This document shows, piece by piece, positions 26,921 through 35,134 of a stretch of DNA of 64,000 nt. The notes beneath the pieces are model-generated. The model had not been told where the DNA came from. It saw nothing but the letters and a program-made list of their open reading frames with translations, and searched no databases. The stretch spans positions 1 through 64,000 of the forward strand of contig NZ_CAWVOH010000004.1 of the NCBI RefSeq assembly GCF_963930865.1, written 5' to 3'. Both the position numbers and the translations under genes were made by a program. The stretch comes from Eupransor demetentiae. GTDB lineage: Bacteria > Bacillota > Bacilli > Lactobacillales > Lactobacillaceae. Within the stretch, counting starts at the first letter, position 1. The number at the start of each line of letters is the position of its first letter.

Positions 26921-28404
26921 TCTGCATCCCCCTTTTCATCCTTCAAGAAGAAAGCCAAGATAAAGCCAACAAGGGCAAATGAGAAGGCAATGATGAAGGC
27001 GATACGGAAGCCGTCCAATGAGGCATCCAAACTTTGGCTAGCAAACTTCAAAGGATCAGTTAGCTTCAAGCCGCTGCTTGGCGCATTACGGTTAATCGTA
27101 TCCTGAACAACAGAGGTCAAGATGGCCACAACGATTGACGTTGAAACCTGACGCAAGGTGTTGTTAGCAGCAGTTCCATCGGCAGCCTTTGCATCGGGCA
27201 AGGCACCCATGGCTGCTGTCGTAACAGGCATCATAACCAAGGCAACCCCCGCCATACGAACGGCATACAAAACCGTGATGATAATCGTTGGCGTTTCGGC
27301 AGTCAAGAAGATGTAAGGGAATGAACCCAACATGATAATCAAGAAACCAAATGAGGCCAAACGACAGATACCAACCTTGTTGTACAAAACACCGGCAACT
27401 GGTGAGAGCAATCCCATCATCAAGGCACCCCACAAGAGGGCCAAACCAGAGTTCAAAGGTGTCAAACCACGAACGTTTTGCAAGTAAGTTGGCAAGATCA
27501 TTTCAACCCCGAACATGGCCATCATAGCCAAAATCAAGGCAATCGTTGCCATCGTAAAGTTCTTCTTGGTAAAGACGCGCACGTCCAAGAATGGTACTGG
27601 CAACTTCAATTGACGCCATACGAAGAGGGCAAGCATCAAAGAACCGACCACGATTGGCAAGATAACTTGTCCAAAGTCACCCCAACCTTGGCTTCCGACG
27701 TTGGTGAAGCCCCAGAGGAAGAGGCCAAAACCGATAACAGACAATACCAATGAAGGGAAATCAACCTTCATCTTCTTGGTCTTCATGACATTCTTCATCA
27801 TGAATGGTGCCAAAACAAGGGCCACCACGATGAAAATCAAAGGAATCACGAAGATTGAACGCCAGCTATCAGACAGCGTCAAACCAAGGATGGTATGATC
27901 CTTTTCCAAAATCCAACCAGTCAAAGTTGGACCAAAGGCTGGCGCCATACCGATAACCAAGCCCATCAGACCCATGGCCGCACCACGTTCCTTAGCACCG
28001 AACATGTTCACCACGATAATCTGCATCATGGGCATCATCACCCCGACGGCAGCTGCGGCTACAATTCGTCCAGCAACGAAAAGCCACCACATGCTGGACT
28101 TTTCAGGGGTCAACATTGAAATCAAGACCCCCGCTGTTAGCAAGGCATAAGCTGCAATGTGCAAGTACTTCGTTGAGAAGCGGTTGGCCAAGTAGGCCGT
28201 CAAAGGAATCATCGTTCCATTAATTAACAAGAACCAAGTGGTTGCCTGTTGCGCCGTTGACAAGTTAATGTCGAAAGACGTCATCAAAGTTGGCAAGGCA
28301 GTTCCCAAAGATGTCTGCATGAGGGCTCCACCCATCATCGCAATCATCATGACCGCCATGACCAACCAACGGTTATATTGCTTACCGTTTTGATCAGTAA
28401 TCAT
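26917..28404 (-). CDS. MFS multidrug exporter, DHA2 (14-TM) family
   Basis: 495 residues with about 14 membrane segments, the LmrB/EmrB type of proton-coupled drug exporter. FSTKYLHIAAY near residue 74 sits at the loop 2-3 motif A position, and GPTLTGWILE is motif C of exporters. The start follows GAAAGGA. It is divergent from a TetR gene, and a perfect palindrome overlaps its transcription start, so repression by that TetR and induction by a drug or other ligand is likely. The substrate cannot be read from the sequence. Confidence 0.9.
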   Translation of the reverse strand: MITDQNGKQYNRWLVMAVMMIAMMGGALMQTSLGTALPTLMTSFDINLSTAQQATTWFLLINGTMIPLTAYLANRFSTKYLHIAAYALLTAGVLISMLTPEKSSMWWLFVAGRIVAAAAVGVMMPMMQIIVVNMFGAKERGAAMGLMGLVIGMAPAFGPTLTGWILEKDHTILGLTLSDSWRSIFVIPLIFIVVALVLAPFMMKNVMKTKKMKVDFPSLVLSVIGFGLFLWGFTNVGSQGWGDFGQVILPIVVGSLMLALFVWRQLKLPVPFLDVRVFTKKNFTMATIALILAMMAMFGVEMILPTYLQNVRGLTPLNSGLALLWGALMMGLLSPVAGVLYNKVGICRLASFGFLIIMLGSFPYIFLTAETPTIIITVLYAVRMAGVALVMMPVTTAAMGALPDAKAADGTAANNTLRQVSTSIVVAILTSVVQDTINRNAPSSGLKLTDPLKFASQSLDASLDGFRIAFIIAFSFALVGFILAFFLKDEKGDAE

Positions 28405-28421
28405 AATTCTTTTCCTTTCGG

Positions 28422-28438
28422 TGATACATTTTGTATCA
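28422..28438. promoter_or_regulatory. Palindromic operator between exporter and TetR gene
   Basis: TGATACA-TTT-TGTATCA, a perfect 7-bp inverted repeat with 3-bp centre, placed just downstream of the exporter -10 and so covering its start point. Likely the TetR binding site. Confidence 0.7.
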
Positions 28439-28452
28439 GTTATGTTAAATTG

Positions 28453-28481
28453 ATTCTAGCACCAGAAATTTTTCTCGTCAA
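28453..28481 (-). promoter_or_regulatory. Promoter of the MFS exporter
   Basis: Minus-strand TTGACG (28481-28476), 17-bp spacer, TAGAAT (28458-28453), preceded by TG at -15. Confidence 0.75.
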
Positions 28482-28552
28482 CAAAGAAATTCCCGCTAGC
28501 ATTTCGAAAATAAATCACATACACTAGCGGTATCAAATAGCGGAGCAGATTC

Positions 28553-29122
28553 ATGGCTAACAATTGTTCTCCGGAAAACATCCGGGTCAAAAATCAAATC
28601 GTTGAAGGACTTTTTTCTCTATTAAAAGAAAAGCCCCTGTCCAACATCAAAATCTCAGAACTAATCGAACGTTCCGGCGTCGCCCGTGTTTCCTACTATC
28701 GTAACTTCGATGACAAGGAAGAAATCCTACGCTACTACCTAACGGACTTAACCAAAACTGGGCATCAGCAGCTGATCGAATACTTCAAGCAGCATCATGA
28801 TATCGAACATCCCTTTGAACAGCGCTTCGTGATTGCTTTTCGCTTCTTCCAAGAAAATCAGGTGAAGTTGCAACAACTTATCGATAGCGGTCTGTCAGGC
28901 TACTTCTTCCAATTTTTACAGGATCTGCGCATCTCTGATGATGCTCACCGGAATACCCCCGTTAACCATTACGAACACGCCGTCATCTCAGGAGCCATTT
29001 ATAGTTTGCAAGTGGAATGGCTCAAAAGCGGCGCGAAAGAGAGTCCCGAAGAACTAGCAAAAATTTTCACCGCTTCGCTTAGCCCCGAACTGCGTCAAAA
29101 GGTTGAAGCTAGGCATTCCTGA
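28553..29122 (+). CDS. TetR family repressor, probable regulator of the divergent exporter
   Basis: 189 residues. The N-terminal helix-turn-helix reads LSNIKISELIERSGVARVSYYRNFDDKEEIL (about 32-64). The C-terminal ligand domain is not similar to anything I can name. The start has GCGGAG 8 nt upstream. Divergent arrangement with the exporter and the palindrome at 28422-28438 support local autoregulated repression. Confidence 0.88.
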   Translation: MANNCSPENIRVKNQIVEGLFSLLKEKPLSNIKISELIERSGVARVSYYRNFDDKEEILRYYLTDLTKTGHQQLIEYFKQHHDIEHPFEQRFVIAFRFFQENQVKLQQLIDSGLSGYFFQFLQDLRISDDAHRNTPVNHYEHAVISGAIYSLQVEWLKSGAKESPEELAKIFTASLSPELRQKVEARHS

Positions 29123-29150
29123 GACACAAAATTGGTAACTGTCCAACATC

Positions 29151-29188
29151 TGTCTGATATAGACATTTAGGTATATAAGGCGTATACT
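29151..29188 (+). promoter_or_regulatory. Promoter and overlapping palindrome of the second TetR operon
   Basis: TAGACA (29160-29165), 17-bp spacer, TATACT (29183-29188). The inverted repeat TGTCT-N5-AGACA (29151-29165) covers the -35, as expected for an autorepressor. Confidence 0.65.
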
Positions 29189-29242
29189 AGAGTCGAAATT
29201 AATTGAAAAATATCAGATATACCAATGAGAGAGGGTAGCGCC

Positions 29243-29788
29243 ATGCCACAAACAGTTGTGAAACGCCAAAAGCAAGTCCAGGCCACACAAGATCGTTTTA
29301 CGGACAGTTTAGCCCAATTGTTAAAAACTGTTCCTTATAAGGATATTACTGTTAATCAGATTTGTGAAAATTCTCATTTATCACGGCGTACCTTCTCCCG
29401 CCATTTTGATAACACCGACCAGCTACTCGGTTTGTTGGTTCGGCGGATGTCCCAGCGGCTCTTCGAATTGATTGAGTCCGACAATCCGCAAAATTTTCAG
29501 TCAATTCTATTTAATCTTTTTACCGTGCTATCACGGGAAAAGGACTTCCTGCGGATTCTACACGACAACGACAAGATGTACTTGGTCCGCGACGGTCTGT
29601 TCTACGCCGATCGCTACAACTCTGATTTGATCAACTTTGCGCGGCAGTCACCCGAGCTACACATCTTCGCCATCGGGGGCATTATCAACTTGATTGATAA
29701 CTGGGTCGAAAACGACTTCAACCATACTCCTCGCGAAATGTCGGCTCTTGGTGGCAAAATCGCGGTTGGTGTGCAAGAATTACTTTAA
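29243..29788 (+). CDS. TetR family regulator coupled to an ion permease
   Basis: 181 residues from the ATG at 29243 (GAGAGGG upstream; the ATG at 29225 lacks a site). The helix-turn-helix is KDITVNQICENSHLSRRTFSRHFDNTDQLL (about 33-62). The stop shares bases with the next start (TAATG), so the permease is translated with it. The palindrome over its own -35 suggests autorepression. The ligand is unknown. Confidence 0.85.
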   Translation: MPQTVVKRQKQVQATQDRFTDSLAQLLKTVPYKDITVNQICENSHLSRRTFSRHFDNTDQLLGLLVRRMSQRLFELIESDNPQNFQSILFNLFTVLSREKDFLRILHDNDKMYLVRDGLFYADRYNSDLINFARQSPELHIFAIGGIINLIDNWVENDFNHTPREMSALGGKIAVGVQELL

Positions 29789-30888
29789 TGACTAAATTCG
29801 TACACAAATTCATAGCCGATAAAACTTTGTTAACGACCACGCTGCTCATGCTGCTGGTCGTTTTATTTGGTCGCGCTCGTATAGCTGCCGTTGATTGGAA
29901 AACAATTTTCGAGCTCTTTACCCTAATGCTCCTGATTGGCATCTACGAAAAATTAGGAATTATTACCTGGTTGGCGCGCAAGTTACTGGCTAGTTCGCAT
30001 AATCAACGTGGCCTGCTTGGCAGTCTCTTACTCTTGGCTATCGGCACATCCTTTTTCTTTACCAACGACATTGCGATTTTGACCCTCGTGCCGCTTTATT
30101 ATCACTTGCACCACGAATTCCATTTGAGCGATGCCCGCGTCATTACCTATCTAGCCATCTTCGCCAACCTTGGTTCGGCCCTCTCGCCTTTCGGTAATCC
30201 GCAAAATATCTACCTCGTAAGCAAGTTCCAGCCCAGCCTGGCATATTTTGGGCAAATTGCCCTGCCGCTAGCTGGCATAACTGTACTTCTACTTGTAATT
30301 ATCTTGCTCAGCACGCCTAAAATCCCTGTGCAGAGCCAAGTTAAGGTCGAAGCCCTAACTTTGACGGCACCCGCTGTTTTCTGCTTGGTTGTTGGAAGTC
30401 TGGCTGGTTTAGCAACCCTGCTGAATTTCATGAACCTAACCGTCGGCTTAGTTCTTCTGGTCGTGATTACTCTTTATTTAGCGCCCAGCCAATTCACCAA
30501 GTTAGACTATGGAATTTTGCTCACCTTCTTCAACTTCTTCTTGATTGTCGGCGCCATTAGCAGCCTGCCCTTCGTCAGCGACTTGTATGGCCAAATTAGT
30601 TCAAGATTTGGCCAGTTTATCGCTGCCGCTCTGACTAGCCAAATCATTTCCAATGTTCCGGTCGCAATTCTACTCGACAAGTTCCACTTTGCCCTACAAC
30701 CTCTCTTCTGGGGTGTTTCCATCGGTGGACTGGGTACGCTAGTTGCGTCCCTCGCCAACTTATTGGCCTTGCGCCAGTATCGCCTTCACTTTGGAGTACG
30801 CGCCCAACGAATTTGGCCAGTCTTTCTCGGAATTAATCTCTTGCTGTTATTAATTCTGACAGGAATCGCCGCGCTGCTCTTGCATTAG
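29788..30888 (+). CDS. ArsB/NhaD-superfamily ion permease
   Basis: 366 residues with about ten membrane segments. FFFTNDIAILTLVPL and ANLGSALSPFGNPQNIYLV in the first half are the ion-transporter (ArsB/NhaD/SLC13-like) signatures: a TND re-entrant motif and GNPQN. The second half repeats the layout (SQIISNVPVAILL, GVSIGGLGTLVASLANLLAL). It could move arsenite, sodium or an organic anion; the sequence does not decide. It is smaller than typical ArsB (about 430). It is translationally coupled to the TetR regulator. Confidence 0.8.
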   Translation: MTKFVHKFIADKTLLTTTLLMLLVVLFGRARIAAVDWKTIFELFTLMLLIGIYEKLGIITWLARKLLASSHNQRGLLGSLLLLAIGTSFFFTNDIAILTLVPLYYHLHHEFHLSDARVITYLAIFANLGSALSPFGNPQNIYLVSKFQPSLAYFGQIALPLAGITVLLLVIILLSTPKIPVQSQVKVEALTLTAPAVFCLVVGSLAGLATLLNFMNLTVGLVLLVVITLYLAPSQFTKLDYGILLTFFNFFLIVGAISSLPFVSDLYGQISSRFGQFIAAALTSQIISNVPVAILLDKFHFALQPLFWGVSIGGLGTLVASLANLLALRQYRLHFGVRAQRIWPVFLGINLLLLLILTGIAALLLH

Positions 30889-30922
30889 TGTTACCATTAA
30901 AAAAACTGATTGGAGACTTTTT

Positions 30923-31312
30923 ATGCCATTGATGAAAATTGACCTACGCGAAGGTCACGATGAAAATTACATTAACACCCTCTTGGACGTGGCCTACGCT
31001 GCTCAGCAAAAGAATTTCCACACGCCCGATGGTGATCGCTACCAGGTCGTTAACGAACACAAGGACTACCAAATGAAGGTTGGCGATGCTGGTCTTGGTT
31101 TCAAGCGAACTAAGGACACCATTGTCTTCTCCATCATTTCACGTCCCCGCGAACGCGCCGACAAGGAAGCCTTCTACGCCCAATTGGCCAGCGAATTGCA
31201 GGCTAAGCTTGGTTTGAATCCCGATGACTTGGTCGTTTCAATCGTCAACAACGATTCCGAAGACTGGTCATTCGGTCAAGGTAAGGCCCAGTTTATCAAC
31301 GGCGATTTGTAA
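30923..31312 (+). CDS. Tautomerase superfamily protein
   Basis: 129 residues. After Met removal the N-terminus is Pro (MPLMKIDL), the catalytic base of the tautomerase superfamily; length and FHTPDGDRYQVV fit the longer MSAD/Tautomerase_2 group. It has its own ribosome binding site (TTGGAGAC) and a terminator, 34 bp after the permease gene. The substrate is unknown. Confidence 0.82.
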   Translation: MPLMKIDLREGHDENYINTLLDVAYAAQQKNFHTPDGDRYQVVNEHKDYQMKVGDAGLGFKRTKDTIVFSIISRPRERADKEAFYAQLASELQAKLGLNPDDLVVSIVNNDSEDWSFGQGKAQFINGDL

Positions 31313-31318
31313 GCCTAA

Positions 31319-31350
31319 TAAAAAAGACCCACACGGGTCTTTTTTATTTT
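31319..31350. terminator. Bidirectional terminator
   Basis: Stem AAAGACCC / GGGTCTTT between converging genes. Confidence 0.85.
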
Positions 31351-31702
31351 ACAAGTGAATCCAAGGACGGAAACCGGCTGTGAAGAGGCCTAAAATGACC
31401 AAAAGCACAATGATACCGGCCGCGATGTAATAATCGGACTGCCTGAGTTGGTTACGGGCACGGCGAGCCATCAAGTATTCAATGTAGCCGATGACCAGAA
31501 TCGAAGCGACGATTTTAAACGAAACCAAGACCGGTGCACGGTGCCAAGCCTTAAAGGCCAGGTAGATTCCGTCGGCCAGCATAACCAAGTACAAAGTACG
31601 AATAGTCATGGCCACGGGCAGTGAACCATTTTCCTTGCGCAAGTCCACAATCAAAAGTACGATCATGGCCAAGGCGACGATGATGTGAAGCCAGAGATAC
31701 AT
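31349..31702 (-). CDS. DUF1516 (YisL family) membrane protein
   Basis: 117 residues, four hydrophobic segments (about 1-19, 30-50, 59-77, 92-110). MYLWLHIIVALAMIVLLIVD, then TIRTLYLVMLADGIYL and FKIVASILVIGYIEYLMARR match the YisL/DUF1516 family of small Firmicutes membrane proteins of unknown role. The start has AGAAGGTAA upstream. Confidence 0.78.
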   Translation of the reverse strand: MYLWLHIIVALAMIVLLIVDLRKENGSLPVAMTIRTLYLVMLADGIYLAFKAWHRAPVLVSFKIVASILVIGYIEYLMARRARNQLRQSDYYIAAGIIVLLVILGLFTAGFRPWIHL

Positions 31703-31790
31703 AATTTACCTTCTTAAAATTTTTTAGGAACCAAATCGAAACTAGTTCACCTACAATCTTAACGCAAACTGAAATATTGGTATAGGTGTT

Positions 31791-32240
31791 TTATCCGCGG
31801 ATCATATCGATGTGGGGCAAGCCATCCTCATCATAAATCTCCGAAACCGCCTGAAAACCAAAGGAAGCATAGAAATTCTGCAAGTATGCTTGTGCAGCGA
31901 TTTTAATTTTCTTGTCCGGATAAAGCCGCTCACACTCTTGCAGCGTCTTTTCAATCAATTGACGGCCTAAGTGATGGCGACGGTATTCTTGGACCACTAA
32001 GACACGCCCGAAGCTAATGTAGCCGGGTTCGTCACTCGAAACAATTCGAGCATAAGCTAAAATGGCGCCGGCCGAATTTTTCAAAACAACATGGACTGCA
32101 TCCCCATCCTTATCATCAACTTCTTGGTACGCACAGTTTTGCTCTACAACGAAGACTTTAACTCGTTCCTTCAAAATTTCTAGTAGTTCCTGCGCCTTTA
32201 ATTCATCAGTTGCTCGAACTTGAAACTGAGTATCTTCCAT
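31791..32240 (-). CDS. GNAT acetyltransferase, ElaA type
   Basis: 149 residues from the ATG at 32240 (TTGGAG upstream). ELLEILKERVKVFVVEQNCAYQEVDDKD is the ElaA-like N-terminus; the acetyl-CoA loop is VVQEYRRHHLGRQLI (about 98-112). The final part AQAYLQNFYASFGF is typical. It would transfer an acetyl group from acetyl-CoA; the acceptor is unknown. The upstream gene ends 31 bp before it. Confidence 0.85.
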   Translation of the reverse strand: MEDTQFQVRATDELKAQELLEILKERVKVFVVEQNCAYQEVDDKDGDAVHVVLKNSAGAILAYARIVSSDEPGYISFGRVLVVQEYRRHHLGRQLIEKTLQECERLYPDKKIKIAAQAYLQNFYASFGFQAVSEIYDEDGLPHIDMIRG

Positions 32241-32271
32241 AATTTTTCTCCAATCATTAAAATTCAATCAA

Positions 32272-32853
32272 TTACTTCCTGATAGCAAACTTAACCCACT
32301 TCACCAAGGTCGGACTGACCATGGAAAGCATGACAGCAAAGAAGGCCGCCGGCGTCCAAATCGTCAAAGTCAGCAAAATTCCAGCTGCTTTAAGCACAAG
32401 ATCAAACCGAATCGTCTTCATTCGCACATCGAATTGCTGCAATGTCGTCGGGTTATCCTGATGCAACTTACCCAATTCAGTGTAGATATAGGCATTAAGT
32501 GCATTGGTCAAAAAAATTAAAACGCCATAGATGGTTTGCGCGATTTTATTATTAAAATTTTCCGCAACCATGGTCGTAGCATAGGGAAAGAGGGTCAAAA
32601 TAAAGAGTGAAATAAAGTTCAACCAAATAACGCGGTTGTTTATACGCTGAACGAACTGCCAGCCATTATTGATATAAATCCAGAGCCTTACCAGTACCAA
32701 AAAAGAGAGCAAGTAAGCCAACAAACGCACGTTGACGTCAGCGAAACTGCCGATAGTCAAAGGTTGTTTAGGCTGTGGCAAATCTAAGGCTAGTAAGGTC
32801 ATAATCACGGCGAAAACACCATCAGTTACTGCATTCAATCGTTCTTTAGTCAT
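32272..32853 (-). CDS. TMEM175/DUF1211 family potassium-channel-like protein
   Basis: 193 residues from the ATG at 32853 (TGGAGC upstream). TM1 carries RLNAVTDGVFAVIMTLLALDL, the family's selectivity motif, although the usual Phe of FSDG is Val here (VTDG). Six membrane segments are expected. Bacterial TMEM175 proteins are tetrameric potassium channels; activity here is inferred. It is followed by a GNAT gene in the same direction. Confidence 0.82.
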   Translation of the reverse strand: MTKERLNAVTDGVFAVIMTLLALDLPQPKQPLTIGSFADVNVRLLAYLLSFLVLVRLWIYINNGWQFVQRINNRVIWLNFISLFILTLFPYATTMVAENFNNKIAQTIYGVLIFLTNALNAYIYTELGKLHQDNPTTLQQFDVRMKTIRFDLVLKAAGILLTLTIWTPAAFFAVMLSMVSPTLVKWVKFAIRK

Positions 32854-32926
32854 GAAGATGCTCCATTTCCTATCAAATACTTCAGCCTTTATCCTACACC
32901 ATTCCGCTTTCAAGCGTCTGTAGGCA

Positions 32927-32955
32927 CAAAAAAACCACAGCTTACGCTGTGGCTT
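32927..32955 (-). terminator. Terminator of tRNA-Ser
   Basis: Minus-strand stem GCCACAGC / GCTGTGGT with TTTTTTT. Confidence 0.85.
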
Positions 32956-32963
32956 TAACCGAG

Positions 32964-33051
32964 TGGAGAAGAAGGGATTCGAACCCTCGCATGCTTTTAC
33001 ACATCTACACCCTTAGCAAGGGCGCCTCTTCAGCCGCTTGAGTACTTCTCC
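32964..33051 (-). tRNA. tRNA-Ser (anticodon GCT)
   Basis: Acceptor GGAGAAG pairs with CTTCTCC. Anticodon loop TTGCTAA gives GCT; a long variable arm (GTAGATGTGTAAAAGCATGC) follows as in class II tRNAs; the T-arm is GAGGGTTCGAATCCC. Read as 88 nt including the discriminator. Confidence 0.95.
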
Positions 33052-33098
33052 ATAACAGATAATATCATACCAGACTCGGCTTCAAGCTGCAATAGTTT

Positions 33099-33428
33099 TT
33101 AGCGGCTAACGATGCGGCGCAATTGCTCGTGGAAGTAATCCCAGATTTTATCATCGTTTTGTCGAAAATCATCCAAAAGGCTGTCGCCCTGCGGACTCAA
33201 GGTACCGACAAGCTCATTGTACATATCCCAAATCTGCAGTTCCTGCTTGTCTGACCACTTAACCGTGTCATAGCCTGCGCCAAGGCGTTCATCAACCATT
33301 TCCTGCAAACCGCGCTGCAAGGCATCGGCCATAACTTGGTCTTCCGTCACATCAAAACCACGGGCCGTCAAAATGGCGACTTGGTCCTTCACTGTTTGTA
33401 AATCTTCTGCAACATCAAGTTGATCCAT
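33099..33428 (-). CDS. Hypothetical small acidic protein
   Basis: 109 residues from the ATG at 33428, which follows GAAGGGG; an upstream in-frame start lacks a site. No family recognised. It is acidic and predicted helical, without signal peptide or membrane segment; VTEDQVMADALQRGLQEMVDERLG resembles a ribbon-helix-helix or regulator-like helix only vaguely. It stands between tRNA-Ser and nnrE. Confidence 0.65.
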   Translation of the reverse strand: MDQLDVAEDLQTVKDQVAILTARGFDVTEDQVMADALQRGLQEMVDERLGAGYDTVKWSDKQELQIWDMYNELVGTLSPQGDSLLDDFRQNDDKIWDYFHEQLRRIVSR

Positions 33429-33509
33429 GCTAATCCCCTTCAAATTGGTATTTTAACGATACTTTAGTATAATGAAACATAACTCATTATACTAGATTTG
33501 GTAGGTAAG

Positions 33510-34160
33510 ATGACACAACTCGTTACAACATCTGAGCTGCAACTAATTGAAGAATACACCATGCAAACCATGGCGGTGCCCCAGGAAGTTCTCATTGAAC
33601 GGGCTGCCATGGCTGTCCAAGAAGTGATTGGAGCCGGCAACTTTGACCTTTCCAACGTGCTAGTCCTCGCTGGCTTAGGCAATAATGGCGCTGACGGGGT
33701 CGCTCTCGCCCGCCTGCTCCACCTGCAAGGCATCGACGTTTCCCTACAATTCGTGGGGAACCTCAACCGCGCTAAGGACAGCGTCCAACACCAACTTAAA
33801 ATCGCGGAACACTGTGGTTTGACCCGTTCGGAAAAGTCAGACTTCCAAAAGGCAACCCTCATCATCGATGCCATCTTCGGAACCGGTTTGAACAATACCA
33901 TCCCCGACGGTTTGCAAAAGATGATGCGCGCTGCTAACCACGCCGATAACAGTGTGGTCGCAATCGACGTTCCAACTGGTATTTCAGCCAACACTGGTGA
34001 AGTTCTAGGATCCGCACTCAAGGCCAAGTCAACCGTGACCTTTGGTTACGAAAAGGTTGGTTTAACCAAGGGCGGCGGCAAGAAGTTCTCTGGCGAGGTT
34101 ATCGTTAAAGACATCGGCCTACTCACCCCCGAAAATTTCATCTTCTCACAAGCCAAATAA
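33510..34160 (+). CDS. nnrE: NAD(P)H-hydrate epimerase (YjeF_N)
   Basis: 216 residues from the ATG at 33510 (GGTAGG upstream). It interconverts R and S hydrates of NAD(P)H so that the dehydratase can repair them. The YjeF N-terminal fold shows VLVLAGLGNNGADGVALARLL (about 50-70), IIDAIFGTGLN and VVAIDVPTGISANTG. The partner dehydratase NnrD is often fused to the C-terminus but is absent here and not found in the window. Confidence 0.9.
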   Translation: MTQLVTTSELQLIEEYTMQTMAVPQEVLIERAAMAVQEVIGAGNFDLSNVLVLAGLGNNGADGVALARLLHLQGIDVSLQFVGNLNRAKDSVQHQLKIAEHCGLTRSEKSDFQKATLIIDAIFGTGLNNTIPDGLQKMMRAANHADNSVVAIDVPTGISANTGEVLGSALKAKSTVTFGYEKVGLTKGGGKKFSGEVIVKDIGLLTPENFIFSQAK

Positions 34161-34193
34161 AAGCACTGCTGACAGCAGTGCTTTTTTATTTAT
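34157..34193. terminator. Bidirectional terminator
   Basis: Stem AAAAGCACTGCTG / CAGCAGTGCTTTT between nnrE and rlmH. Confidence 0.9.
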
Positions 34194-34665
34194 GATATGG
34201 AGAACCTTCGCGAATCATGAAGGCCCGATAGATTTGTTCAATCAAAACCAAACGCATCAATTGATGGGGCAGGGTCAACTTTCCAAAAGAGAGGAGCAAG
34301 TTGGCACTTTTTTTGATGGCTGGATCGAGCCCTAGGGAGCCGCCGATGATAAAGGTCAGCGTGCCATAGCCGTTTAACATAGCCTGGGATAACTTTTCCG
34401 AGAACTCCTCAGAGGGGAACTGCTTGCCTTCAATGGCTAAGACTACGACGTAATCACGTTCACCAATCTTGGCTTGGATGCGGGCACCCTCTTTGGCCAT
34501 AATTTCCGTGTTTTCGGCATCGCTGGCTTTTTCTGGTGTCTTTTCATCCGGCACCTCAATTAATTCCAACTTGGCAAAACGTGACATGCGCTTGGCATAC
34601 TCCTCAATGCCACTTTTGAGGTACTTTTCTTTAAGTTTTCCTACAGTTATCATCTTAATTTTCAT
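34186..34665 (-). CDS. rlmH: 23S rRNA pseudouridine-1915 N3-methyltransferase
   Basis: 159 residues, the standard length. MKIKMITVGKLKEKYLKSGIEEYAKR opens the SPOUT methyltransferase, and FIIGGSLGLDPAIKKSAN plus SFGKLTLPHQLMRLVLIEQIYRAFMIREGSPYHK form the knot and SAM site. It acts on assembled 70S ribosomes. It lies beside htrA and the walRK cluster, its normal place near the replication origin in lactobacilli. Confidence 0.95.
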   Translation of the reverse strand: MKIKMITVGKLKEKYLKSGIEEYAKRMSRFAKLELIEVPDEKTPEKASDAENTEIMAKEGARIQAKIGERDYVVVLAIEGKQFPSEEFSEKLSQAMLNGYGTLTFIIGGSLGLDPAIKKSANLLLSFGKLTLPHQLMRLVLIEQIYRAFMIREGSPYHK

Positions 34666-34722
34666 AGTTCTTTACCTTTTCTTAATATTTTACGGCATAA
34701 TCCACTAATTTATTAGCAGGAC

Positions 34723-34947
34723 TTATCCACAGTTATCCACAAGTATCCCCAGAAAATTATTTCCGAACGAAGCGCTCTACATGGGCGTTTCGAGGACTTA
34801 TTACCACTGATAAGCTCTACGCAGTGGATAAGTTCATCAAATTGTGGATAACATCTTTGGCATAAAAAGCCCTTTTTCAACGGATTTGCTTTACCATTCC
34901 TTAACTTTTCCACAGTTATCCACATTAATATCCACAGCTGTGCATAA
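34723..34947. other. Intergenic DnaA-box cluster
   Basis: The 462-bp gap between rlmH and the htrA terminator has no gene. Within 225 bp it holds perfect TTATCCACA boxes at 34723-34731, 34733-34741 and 34916-34924 (plus strand) and 34843-34851 (minus). TTTTCCACA is at 34906-34914 and TTATGCACA at 34939-34947 (minus), both fitting TTWTNCACA. One-mismatch boxes lie at 34823-34831 and 34928-34936. An AT-rich stretch follows at about 35000-35100. dnaA is not in the window and genes on both sides run leftward, so this may be a DnaA-titrating or accessory site rather than the working oriC. Confidence 0.75.
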
Positions 34948-35106
34948 GCACAAATGTTCGCCCCACAGAAGTCGGATTTCTCATTCGGATTTTACCATTT
35001 ATGCCAACCAAAAAAGTAGATTAAATCAAGATTAAAGTCAGCCAAAATCGACTATTTCCGAACATTTACTTTTTTAAAATTCATTTTAGTCAGGAAAAAT
35101 CCAAGT

Positions 35107-35134
35107 AAAAAAACTAATCCCAAAGGATTAGTTT
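35107..35134 (-). terminator. Terminator of the wal-htrA operon
   Basis: Minus-strand stem AACTAATCC / GGATTAGTT followed by seven T, overlapping the htrA stop region. Confidence 0.85.

Noticed and set aside
34723..35100. Calling the DnaA-box cluster the chromosome origin
   Set aside because: Genes to the right, including highly expressed ribosomal genes, run leftward, which would put them on the lagging strand; dnaA and dnaN are not adjacent.
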